Part shown: positions 55,103-62,730 of the stretch, one piece after another
Layout of the letters: the number at the start of each line of letters is the position of its first letter
Position numbering within the stretch: the first letter of the stretch is position 1
Origin: Kaustia mangrovi
GTDB taxonomy: Bacteria > Pseudomonadota > Alphaproteobacteria > Rhizobiales > Im1
Direction of reading: 5' to 3'
Assembly (NCBI RefSeq): GCF_015482775.1
Contig: NZ_CP058214.1
Span: 1,878,272-1,942,271 of the forward strand
DNA: 64,000 nt
The notes under the pieces: model-generated
Told to the model about the DNA's origin: nothing
The model's database searches: none
What the model saw: only the letters and a program-made list of their open reading frames with translations
Made by a program: the position numbers and the translations under genes

Positions 55103-55528
55103 ATGTCCGTGAATGTCCTCTACCGCACCTCCGCCCGCGCCACGGGCGGCCGCGACGGCCGCTCGGGCACGCTCGACGGCGCCGTCGACGTCAAGCTGGT
55201 CACCCCGAAGGAGCTCGGCGGCCCGGGTGGCGACGGTGTGAACCCGGAGCAGCTCTTCGCGACCGGCTATGCGGCCTGCTTTCTGGGTGCGATGAAGTTC
55301 GTCGCCTCGCAGGGCGGCCCGAAGGTTCCCGCCGACGCCCATGTCACGGCGACCGTCGGTATCGGCCCGCGCTCCGAAGGCGGTTTCGGGCTCGAGATCG
55401 CGCTCGAGATCGAGCTTCCGGGGATCGAGCGTGCGCAGGCGGAAGACCTCGTCGCCCGCGCCCATCAGGTCTGCCCCTATTCGAACGCGACCCGCAACAA
55501 TATCGACGTGCAGCTGAGCGTCATCTGA
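55103..55528 (+). CDS. ohr: organic hydroperoxide resistance peroxidase Ohr
   Basis: The protein has 141 residues with ribosome-binding site AGGAAAGG. The two reactive cysteines are Cys59 in TGYAACFLGAM and Cys124 in HQVCPYSNATR; the catalytic Arg19 (ATGGRDG) and Glu50 (NPEQLF) are present. It reduces organic and fatty-acid hydroperoxides with a lipoylated partner in the cytosol. It is divergent from ohrR. Confidence 0.95.
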   Translation: MSVNVLYRTSARATGGRDGRSGTLDGAVDVKLVTPKELGGPGGDGVNPEQLFATGYAACFLGAMKFVASQGGPKVPADAHVTATVGIGPRSEGGFGLEIALEIELPGIERAQAEDLVARAHQVCPYSNATRNNIDVQLSVI

Positions 55529-55573
55529 CATCCCGATGGGCCCGGCGCAGACAAAAAGCACCGGGCCAATCGT

Positions 55574-56926
55574 CTATTTCTCGGAGGCGAAGGCCTTGTC
55601 GCGCATCGCCGACAGCGCGTTGGCATGGGCGTCGAAGCCTTCGTACTGCGCGAAGCGGCGAGCATAGGGCGCGAGGATGTCGTAGCCCTTGCGCGTCACA
55701 TGGCCGACCGAGATGCGCTTCATGTAGTCGAAGACACTCAGGGGAGACCAGGTACGCGCCGCCGAATTGGTCGGCAGAACCGCATTGGGGCCGAGCACGA
55801 AATTGCCGATGGAGACCGGCGTGTGCTCGCCCATCAGGATCTCGCCGGCATTGCGGATGAGACCGAGATACTGGTGCGGGTCCTTCGCCTGGATTTCCAG
55901 ATGCTCGGGCGCATAGTCGTTCACGAAGGCGATGGCCGCGTCCATGTCGTCGGCGAGCACGATGCCGCCGCGCGGACCTGAGAGCACGTCGCGCGAGAAG
56001 CCCACGCGCTGCTCGCCCATCTCCGCCCAGAAATCCGGGATCGCGGCCCGCGCCGCCTCGGCCACCTCGCGCGAATTCGTCACCAGATAGGCGGAGCTGT
56101 CGGAGCCGTGCTCGGCCTCGATCAGGAGATCGAGCGCGCAGACCCGGCCATTCGCCGTCTCGTCGGCGAGGATGATGGATTCGCTCGGCCCCGCCGGGAT
56201 GCCCGGATCGATGCGGTCCGACAGCAGCCGCTTCGCCGCGACGACCCACGGGCTGCCCGGCCCGACGATCTTCAGACAGCGCGGCACGGTCTCCGTCCCG
56301 TAGGCGACGGCGGCCACGGCCTGCGCGCCGCCGCATTTGTAGACGCGTTCCACACCGGCGATGCGGGCTGCGACCAGCGTCGCCGTATCCACCTTGCCGT
56401 CCGGTCCGGGCGGGGTGACGATGACGGGCTTCGGCACGCCGGCGACGACCGCCGGGATCGCCGTCATCATGACGACGCTCGGGAAGGAGCCCTTGCCGCG
56501 CGGCACATAGCAGGCGACGCTGTCGACCGGCACCACCTTGTCACCGGCGAAGACGCCGGGATGCATCTCCTTCAGCCACATCTCCTCCGGCATCTGCGCC
56601 TCGTGGAAGCGGCGGACATTGTCTGAGGCGAATTCCAGCACCTCGACCATCTCCGGCTCGAGGGCCGCGAAGGCCTCGTCGAAATCGGCCTCGGTCGCCG
56701 CGATGGCGTCGGGCTCCACGGGGCTGCGGTCGAACTCCTTCGCGAACCGCGAGAGCGCCGCGTCGCCCTCCGTCCTCACTGCCTCGATAATGGGCCGAAC
56801 CTTCTCGATGACGGGGCCGAGATCGGCCTCGGTGCGCGCCATCAGGCGGTTGCGCCCGTCGGCATCGAGATCGGACAGGATGTGGAAGCTGATGTCATTG
56901 GACACGGGGAGCACTCCGGGGATCAT
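55574..56926 (-). CDS. histidinol-dehydrogenase-family oxidoreductase, not biosynthetic HisD (HpsN-like candidate)
   Basis: The protein has 450 residues from ATG 56926, overlapping the permease stop (ATGA); the open frame to 57691 crosses permease genes and is not coding. HisD-fold features are VDSVACYVPRGKGSFPSVVMM, KCGGAQAVAAVAYGTE, GIPAGPSESIILAD, AEHGSDSSAYLVT and the catalytic Glu-His of YAPEHLEI. The C-terminal GNFVLGPNAVLPT followed by SPLSVFDYMKR differs from biosynthetic HisD and fits paralogues such as sulfopropanediol 3-dehydrogenase HpsN. It ends an importer operon, so it probably oxidises a hydroxyl of the imported compound. Confidence 0.8.
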   Translation of the reverse strand: MIPGVLPVSNDISFHILSDLDADGRNRLMARTEADLGPVIEKVRPIIEAVRTEGDAALSRFAKEFDRSPVEPDAIAATEADFDEAFAALEPEMVEVLEFASDNVRRFHEAQMPEEMWLKEMHPGVFAGDKVVPVDSVACYVPRGKGSFPSVVMMTAIPAVVAGVPKPVIVTPPGPDGKVDTATLVAARIAGVERVYKCGGAQAVAAVAYGTETVPRCLKIVGPGSPWVVAAKRLLSDRIDPGIPAGPSESIILADETANGRVCALDLLIEAEHGSDSSAYLVTNSREVAEAARAAIPDFWAEMGEQRVGFSRDVLSGPRGGIVLADDMDAAIAFVNDYAPEHLEIQAKDPHQYLGLIRNAGEILMGEHTPVSIGNFVLGPNAVLPTNSAARTWSPLSVFDYMKRISVGHVTRKGYDILAPYARRFAQYEGFDAHANALSAMRDKAFASEK

Positions 56927-57723
56927 TTCGAGCGAAGGAAGATTTCGAGGCCGACAAGCCGGTCGAGCAGCCAGACGGCGGCGAGCGCGATCAGGATATA
57001 GACCACCGATATGGCGGCCAGGTCTGGCGTGATGACGGAGCGGATCGAATTGTAGATCTGCACCGGCAGGGTGACCGTGCGGGAATCGACCAGGAACAGG
57101 CTCACCAGGAACTCGTTGAAGGCGAGGATGAACATGAGCAGCGCGCCGGTGATGACGCCGGGCATGACCGCCGGCAGCGTGACCGTGAAGAACACCTGGA
57201 CAGGCGGCGCGCCGCAATTGGCCGCGGCGTTCTCCAGCTCGTCGTCGAGCGCGTTCACCGAGGCGCTCACCGCCCAGATCATGAAGGGCAGGTTGATGAC
57301 GCAGAGCGCGAGCCCGATCGGCCACAGCGAGCCCAGGATGCGGATCTCGCCGAAGAAGATCATCATGCCGAGGCCGGAGACGACGAGCGGGATTGTAAAG
57401 GGCAGCAGCAGATAGACCTGCAGCGCCCGCCGGAACCGGATCCGGTAGCGCACCGTGCCGAGCGCCGCGAGCGTGCCGACGGGAATGGCGATCGCCGTGC
57501 ACACCGCCGACACGTAGAAGGAACGAAGCAGCGCGCCCTTGAAGCTCTCCAGTCCGAACAGCCGCTCGTACCAGCGCAGCGAGAAGCCGTCTGGCGGGAA
57601 CTGGATGATGTCGCCGGAGGTGAAGGACGCGCCGATGATGATGAGCGTCGGCAGGCTGAGCGTGACGAGACTCAGCGCCGTCAGCCCCCACAGGACGATG
57701 GCCTTGCCGCGCGCGCCGGTCAT
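56923..57723 (-). CDS. ABC transporter permease, PotC-like
   Basis: The protein has 266 residues and about six helices. The coupling loop is AAANCGAPPVQVFFTVTLPAVMPGV (an unusual Cys in place of the common Leu/Gly stretch), and the N terminus is VTLSLPTLIIIGASFTS, followed by FPPDGFSLRWYERLF. It is coupled by overlaps to PotB upstream and the HisD-like gene downstream. Confidence 0.9.
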   Translation of the reverse strand: MTGARGKAIVLWGLTALSLVTLSLPTLIIIGASFTSGDIIQFPPDGFSLRWYERLFGLESFKGALLRSFYVSAVCTAIAIPVGTLAALGTVRYRIRFRRALQVYLLLPFTIPLVVSGLGMMIFFGEIRILGSLWPIGLALCVINLPFMIWAVSASVNALDDELENAAANCGAPPVQVFFTVTLPAVMPGVITGALLMFILAFNEFLVSLFLVDSRTVTLPVQIYNSIRSVITPDLAAISVVYILIALAAVWLLDRLVGLEIFLRSK

Positions 57724-58667
57724 TTGTTCCGCCCCGAAATGCCGAGCGTTCCGGTGCCGGCGATCATGAATATGAGGGCGACGAGCGCGCTGCCGATAAC
57801 GACGAGGATGATGGAGAGCGCCGAGCCGAGCCCCAGATTGGAGATGCGGAAATAGCTGTCATAGATCGCGTTGGCGATGAAGTCCGACGTGCCGCCGCCG
57901 AGGATCTGGGGCATGGCGAAATCGGTGAGGGTCAGCGTGAAGACCACGACGGAGGCCCCCACCAGCCCCGGCGTCGCCATGGGGATCAGTACGTGGCGGA
58001 AGGTCCTGACCCAGTTCGCCCCGAGGCTTTCCGAGGCGAGCTCCACCTCCTCGCCGATGGCGGCGAGCGCCGGCGTGAGCAGCAGGACGGCGAAGGGCAG
58101 CATGTACTGGACCAGCCCGAAGATGACGGCGGGATAGTTGTAGATGAGATCGAGCGGCGGCAGGCCGAGTGCGGTCGCCATGCTGTTGATGAAGCCTTCC
58201 TTGCCGAGGATGATCAGCCAGCCATAGGCGCGCACCACCTGGCCGATGAAGAAGGGCAGGAACAGTGCGATTAGCAGGAACTTGCGGATCGCCGCGGACT
58301 GGGTGCGCACCATCAGATAGGCGTAGGGAAAGGCCAGCACGATGGAGACGGCGGTCACGATGACCGCGGCCAAGAGGCTCCGCCCCAGAATGCGCAGATA
58401 GACGGGCCGCTCGAAGAAGGCGGCGTAATTGGCGAGGCTGTACTCGTCCTTCAGCCGGTAGGTCGCGAGGTCGAGCTCGTGCAGGCTGTAATCCGCCATA
58501 TAGCCGAGCCCGACGATCAGGATGAAGACGAGTGCCACCGCCGGCAGGATGAACAGATAGCCGTTCATGCCGTGGGCGCCGCGCGGCCAGGCCGCGGCGA
58601 CGAGCCGGTCCACGGCGTCCAGCATCCGCCATGAAACCGGCTTGCGTCCGGAGGTGGTGTCAGCCAT
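57720..58667 (-). CDS. ABC transporter permease, PotB-like
   Basis: The protein has 315 residues with a ~35-residue charged N-terminal tail, longer than usual, then helices beginning GYLFILPAVALVFILIVGLG and the coupling loop ASESLGANWVRTFRHVLIPMATPGL. It is the channel partner of the gene at 56923 and follows the binding-protein gene after a 90-bp gap containing a hairpin. Confidence 0.9.
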   Translation of the reverse strand: MADTTSGRKPVSWRMLDAVDRLVAAAWPRGAHGMNGYLFILPAVALVFILIVGLGYMADYSLHELDLATYRLKDEYSLANYAAFFERPVYLRILGRSLLAAVIVTAVSIVLAFPYAYLMVRTQSAAIRKFLLIALFLPFFIGQVVRAYGWLIILGKEGFINSMATALGLPPLDLIYNYPAVIFGLVQYMLPFAVLLLTPALAAIGEEVELASESLGANWVRTFRHVLIPMATPGLVGASVVVFTLTLTDFAMPQILGGGTSDFIANAIYDSYFRISNLGLGSALSIILVVIGSALVALIFMIAGTGTLGISGRNK

Positions 58668-58689
58668 CGGTTGCTCCGGGGCCCGAGGT

Positions 58690-58728
58690 CCCCTCGCCCG
58701 TCCGCCGCTCAGCGCGCCGGGCGAGGGG
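58690..58728 (-). repeat. perfect 11-bp hairpin between binding-protein and permease genes (operon 4)
   Basis: CCCCTCGCCCG (58690-58700) and CGGGCGAGGGG (58718-58728) are exact reverse complements around a 17-base loop. It lies in the gap after the binding-protein stop, the same position as the hairpins in the other three importer operons. There is no T-tract. Confidence 0.65.
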
Positions 58729-58757
58729 ATGTGAGCCAGCCATAAGCGACAGCCCCA

Positions 58758-59857
58758 TCAGCCCTGCATGATCTCCTTGAACCTGGCGAACCAGACCGGC
58801 TGGTTCTCGACAAGCACCGGAGAGGGGATGCGCACGAGCTTCTTGAAGTCCTCCGGCGTCGTCGGATAGGCGGGATCCCCGACGAGGTCGGCCGGCGGCT
58901 CGAGCCCCGGATAGACCGGCGGCAGGCCGAGCGCCGCGCACCATTTCTCCTGCGCGTCGCGGCCGATGGCATACTGGACGAGCTGCTTGGCCCAGTACTC
59001 CTCGTTCTCCGGCAGGCCCTTCGGGATCCAAAGCCCGTCGGTATCGACCTTGCAGCCCTCCTCCGGCACCGTCCATTCCACATCGATGCCGTTCTGCTTG
59101 GCGGCGCGGGCATTCACCGAGATGGTGCAGGCGATGTCGATCTCGCCATTCTGGAACCAGGTCGTGAAGTCCGGATCCTCGCCGAGCAGGGGATCGTTCT
59201 TCTTCAGCGCGCGATAGAATTCGTAGCCCGGCTCCATATTGTCGGGAATGTCCTTGACGGTGCCGCCGCCGGCGAGGACCGCGATGGGGTTGAACCCGAT
59301 ACCGTCATTGTAGAGCGCGACGCGGCCCTTGAGCCTCTCCTCCAGCATGACGCGCCAGGACTTCGGCGCACCGTCGGGGAAGGCCTCCGGCCGATAGGCG
59401 CAGACATAGACATAAGAATAGGTGTTGACGAGCGGCCAGCCGTCGAGCCCGACCGGCTTGGCGATAGGCAGGAGCTTGTCGAGCCCCTTCAGGTCGCCCA
59501 GATCGACCGTCACGCCGCGCAGCGCGGAGATGGTGGCATTGGTGGTCGTGTCCCAGTTGACGTGGATCGGCGGCACGCGCCCCTGGTCGACCGCCGCCCA
59601 GATCTTCGGCTTGATCTCGTTGTCCTCGGTGAAGTCGAGACGCACGGGAATCCCCGTCATCTCGGTGAAGGGATCGGTCACCCCCTCCTTGAGCGCATCC
59701 CCCAGGCGCCGCCCCAGGCGCGCACGATGAGCTCGCCCGGCTTCTCCGGCTCCTGCGCGCGCACGATGCGCGGCATGGCAAGGCTTCCCGCGGCGAGCGC
59801 GGAGGTCGCGAGGAAGCGGCGGCGGCTGAGGCCGGCGGCCTTGTTCTGTGTGGACAT
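58758..59857 (-). pseudogene. periplasmic solute-binding protein, PotD-like, of ABC operon 4, frameshifted
   Basis: ATG 59857 (GGGAGA upstream) gives MSTQNKAAGLSRRRFLATSA, a twin-arginine signal (SRRRF), and reads to VRAWGGAWG, after which the frame closes. The body from KEGVTDPFTEMTGIPV through VNTYSYVYVCAYRPE to FARFKEIMQG is one frame over. One extra C in the plus-strand C5 tract 59699-59703 yields AWGDALKEGVTDPFTE, restoring about 366 residues. The Tat signal suggests export after folding, which differs from the Sec-type signals of the other three importers. The shift is probably a sequence error. Confidence 0.82.
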
Positions 59858-59877
59858 GGAAATCTCCCTGTTTCCCC

Positions 59878-60999
59878 TCATTGGCGATTGTCCCGCACCT
59901 CGTCGCGCGGAAAGGCGAAGAGGTCGCGTGCGTTCCAGCCGAGCCTCACCCGGCTTGCGGGCGGATGCTCGGTGTGATGGACCGGATCGTGATCGAAGAC
60001 GAAGAGCATGGCGCCGCCGAGTTCGGCCACGCGGATCTGGTAGACCATGCGGTCGCCCTCGAAGATCCGCTGCTCGACATCGCCCGTCACGACGGTCTCG
60101 AACTCCCCGCCCGCGCCCTCCGGCAAGATGCGGATCTGCTCGGCACGGATCGCGCAATCGACCGGCAGGCCCTCCTCGACCGCCACGCCGACCCGGGCTT
60201 TCAGAACCTGGTCGCCGGCACGCACCGAGGCGAGCGGCCCTTCGCCCGCCTCCTCCACCGCGCCCGGAAACAGCGAGGTGAGGCCGATGAAGTTGGCGAC
60301 GAAGCGGTTCGAGGGCTCGCGATAGACGGCCTCCGGCGCGTCCGCCTGCTGGATGAGCCCCTCGTTCATGACCACGATGCGGTCGGACATGACGAGCGCC
60401 TCGCGCTGATCGTGCGTCACATTGATGGTGGTGACGCCGAGCTCCTGCTGGATACGGCGGAATTCGAGCTGCATCTCCTCGCGCAGCTTCTTGTCGAGCG
60501 CGGACAGGGGCTCGTCGAGCAGCAGGAGATCGGGGCTGAAGGACAGTGCCCGCGCAATCGCCACGCGCTGCTGCTGGCCGCCGGAGAGCTCGTGCGGTCG
60601 GCGCCCGCCATAGCCCTCCAGGCGCACGAGCTTCAGATAGTCGGCCACGCGGTCGGGAATGGTCGCGGGCTCGAAGCCGCGCATCTTGAGCGGATAGGCG
60701 ACATTCTCCGCCGCCGTCATGTGCGGGAAGAGCGCGAGCCTCTGGAACACCATGCCGATGGAGCGCTTGTAGGGCGGCACGTCCTCCACCGAACGGCCAT
60801 TGATCAGGATCGAGCCGGAATCGGGCTTGAGGAAGCCCGCGATCATCCTGAGCAGGGTCGTCTTGCCGCAACCCGACGGCCCCACGATGGTCAGGAAGTC
60901 GCCCTGCGCCAAGGTAAGCGTCGCCCGGTCCACGGCGACATGGCCGTCGAAGACCTTGGAGGCCTCGTGAATCTCGATCATGCGGGGTTGCTCTGTCAC
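59878..60999 (-). CDS. ABC transporter ATP-binding protein, PotA-like
   Basis: The protein has 373 residues. Walker A is GPSGCGKTT, the Q-loop is FQRLALFPHM, the signature is LSGGQQQRVAIARAL, Walker B is LLLLDEPLSALD, and the H-loop is NVTHDQREAL, with a TOBE domain (CAIRAEQIRILP). It is the first gene of importer operon 4, 20 bp before the binding-protein start. A HutC-like operator lies 72-85 bp upstream. Confidence 0.92.
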   Translation of the reverse strand: MTEQPRMIEIHEASKVFDGHVAVDRATLTLAQGDFLTIVGPSGCGKTTLLRMIAGFLKPDSGSILINGRSVEDVPPYKRSIGMVFQRLALFPHMTAAENVAYPLKMRGFEPATIPDRVADYLKLVRLEGYGGRRPHELSGGQQQRVAIARALSFSPDLLLLDEPLSALDKKLREEMQLEFRRIQQELGVTTINVTHDQREALVMSDRIVVMNEGLIQQADAPEAVYREPSNRFVANFIGLTSLFPGAVEEAGEGPLASVRAGDQVLKARVGVAVEEGLPVDCAIRAEQIRILPEGAGGEFETVVTGDVEQRIFEGDRMVYQIRVAELGGAMLFVFDHDPVHHTEHPPASRVRLGWNARDLFAFPRDEVRDNRQ

Positions 61000-61070
61000 T
61001 CCCCCTCACCCTCCGCTCTCATTTTGCGCGGTTTCGCAGACTGTTCCAGCCGCATGGCGTCCTGTCAAGA

Positions 61071-61084
61071 GATGTATATACAAC
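61071..61084. promoter_or_regulatory. HutC/GntR-type operator upstream of importer operon 4
   Basis: TGTATATACA (61073-61082) is a perfect palindrome, extended to ATGTATATACAA, placed between the gntR stop and the ATPase start. A TTGACA hexamer for the leftward operon lies at 61063-61068. Sites of the form TTGTATATACAA are known for the HutC branch of GntR regulators. Confidence 0.65.
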
Positions 61085-61810
61085 TTAACGTTTGGCAGTG
61101 TCCGACGGCCTCACCCGCGCCGCCACCCGGTAACGGTCGCCGGGATGGGAGAAGAAGGTGAGCGTCACGACGCTGTCGCCGACCCATGTGCGCCGGCGCA
61201 CCCTGATCACCGGATCTCCGGGACCGAGCGCGAGATACCGGGCCTCCATCGCATCCGGACGCGCCGCCTCCACCACGTGCTCCAGCTCGGAGACCGGCGC
61301 GATGGCCTGAAGATAGTCGAACACCGATACGGTCTCGAAATCGACGCTCAGGAAGTCCGGCGCGAAGTCCTTGCGCACGAAACGGCGCTCGATCTGCAGG
61401 GGTGCGTCATTCTCGAAATGGACGATCTCCGCATTGAGCACGATCGTGCCGGGGGCGAAGCCGAAGGCCTCCGCGATCTCCGCCGTCGCCGGCAACGCGC
61501 GGGCTCCGATCGGCGTACAGCGGTGCCGCCCGCCGCGCTCGGCGATGGTGTGGCGGATATCCTTCACCTCCATGAGCGAGGTGTCGGGACCGGGCTCGCT
61601 GACGAAGGACCCCGCCCCCTGCACGCGCGTGATGACACCGTCGCGGCTCAGCTCGCGCAGGGCGCGGTTGACCGTCATGCGCGACACCGAAAGGGCCGCG
61701 ACGAGCTCGTTCTCGCTCGGCAGCCTCTCGCCCGGGCGGTACTCGCCCGCCGAGATGGCGTCGGTGATGTGGCGCTTGACGCGTTCGTAAAGCGGCGTGG
61801 GTCTGTGCAT
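61085..61810 (-). CDS. GntR-family regulator of the HutC subfamily
   Basis: The protein has 241 residues from ATG 61810; the open frame to 62482 overlaps the SDR gene and is rejected. The GntR winged helix-turn-helix is at about residues 5-68 (PLYERVKRHITDAISAGEYR, PSENELVAALSVSRMTVNRA). A UTRA effector domain follows (LQIERRFVRKDFAPDFLSVD, VIRVRRRTWVGDSVVTLTFF). Close similarity to HutC motifs and two HutC-like sites around it predict autoregulation and control of importer operon 4. The inducer is probably the imported compound or its first oxidation product, not necessarily urocanate. Confidence 0.9.
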   Translation of the reverse strand: MHRPTPLYERVKRHITDAISAGEYRPGERLPSENELVAALSVSRMTVNRALRELSRDGVITRVQGAGSFVSEPGPDTSLMEVKDIRHTIAERGGRHRCTPIGARALPATAEIAEAFGFAPGTIVLNAEIVHFENDAPLQIERRFVRKDFAPDFLSVDFETVSVFDYLQAIAPVSELEHVVEAARPDAMEARYLALGPGDPVIRVRRRTWVGDSVVTLTFFSHPGDRYRVAARVRPSDTAKR

Positions 61811-61837
61811 GGGACCGCAGGGACTGGATATCCTGCC

Positions 61838-61851
61838 CTTGTCTGTACAAG
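61838..61851. promoter_or_regulatory. HutC/GntR-type operator upstream of gntR
   Basis: CTTGTCTGTACAAG has perfect CTTGT/ACAAG arms and the TGTACA core, 28 bp before the gntR start, in the gap between the SDR and gntR genes. It matches the form of the site at 61071-61084 and suggests autoregulation. Confidence 0.65.
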
Positions 61852-61884
61852 CCTTCGCCGCGCGCGCCAAGCCCCGCCGGCGCG

Positions 61885-62652
61885 TCAGATCGAAGCCATG
61901 TAGCCGCCGTCGATGAAGAGGAGCTGGCCGGTGACATAGGCCGACGCCCCGGACGACAGGAAGATGCAGGCGCCGACGACGTCGTCCAGTTCGCCGAACC
62001 GGCCCATGGGGATCTTGCCGATCATCGCCTCCTGCCAGCCGGCATCGCGATAGAAGGCCTCGGTGAGCTCGGTGCGGAAATAGCCGGGCCCGATGGCATT
62101 CACCCGGATGCCCTTCGGCGACCATTCCGTGCTCAGCGCGCGCGTGATCCCGAGAAGACCCGACTTCGACGCCGTATAGGGGGCCGCCGTCGGCACGCCG
62201 ACCGCCGAGGTCAGCGAGCATGTGTTGACGATGGCACCCGTCAGGCCATGCGCGAGAAGGCGCCTGGCGAAGCGCGTCGCCACGAAGAACGCCCCCTTCA
62301 TGTTCGTGTCGACGATCCGGTCCCACAGCGCCTCGTCCACATCGACGGACGGTCGAACCTCCTCCATGCCCGCATTGTTGACGAGAATGTCGGCGGCCGT
62401 CCCGGCGGCGTCCATCTCCTCGAAAAGATTTGCGATGGAGGCGACGTCCGACAGATCGGCGGTGAAGACATGACACCGGCACCCGCAGGCCCCGACCGCC
62501 TCCGCCGTCTCCGACAGCCCGCTCCCGGAGCGCGCCACCGCCACGATATCCGCCCCGGCACCCGCGAGGCCGACCGCGATGGCCCGCCCGAGCCCGCGGC
62601 TTGCGCCCGTGACGAGCGCGGTGTGTCCCTCAAGACTGAACATGGTTGTCAT
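61885..62652 (-). CDS. short-chain dehydrogenase/reductase (SDR)
   Basis: The protein has 255 residues. The cofactor motif TGASRGLG is at residues 15-22, NNAG near 92, and the active-site serine in NTCSLTSAVG with YTASKSG as the Tyr/Lys pair. FIDGGYMAS ends the fold. The class is the classical SDR of gluconate-5-dehydrogenase/KduD type, NAD(P)-dependent alcohol oxidation in the cytosol. It lies between the TRAP permease gene and gntR on the same strand; with the HisD-like enzyme it may oxidise the same imported polyol-like compound. Confidence 0.88.
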   Translation of the reverse strand: MTTMFSLEGHTALVTGASRGLGRAIAVGLAGAGADIVAVARSGSGLSETAEAVGACGCRCHVFTADLSDVASIANLFEEMDAAGTAADILVNNAGMEEVRPSVDVDEALWDRIVDTNMKGAFFVATRFARRLLAHGLTGAIVNTCSLTSAVGVPTAAPYTASKSGLLGITRALSTEWSPKGIRVNAIGPGYFRTELTEAFYRDAGWQEAMIGKIPMGRFGELDDVVGACIFLSSGASAYVTGQLLFIDGGYMASI

Positions 62653-62730
62653 TGCCGCCTTCCGTCCAACAGATCGTTCGCGGCGGACACCCTAACGCGT
62701 TTTCCGATCAAGCTGCACCGGCTGAGCTCC

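Noticed and set aside
55574-56926. Biosynthetic histidinol dehydrogenase (hisD)
   Set aside because: It is in an importer operon with no his genes nearby, and the C-terminal motifs fit HisD paralogues such as HpsN.
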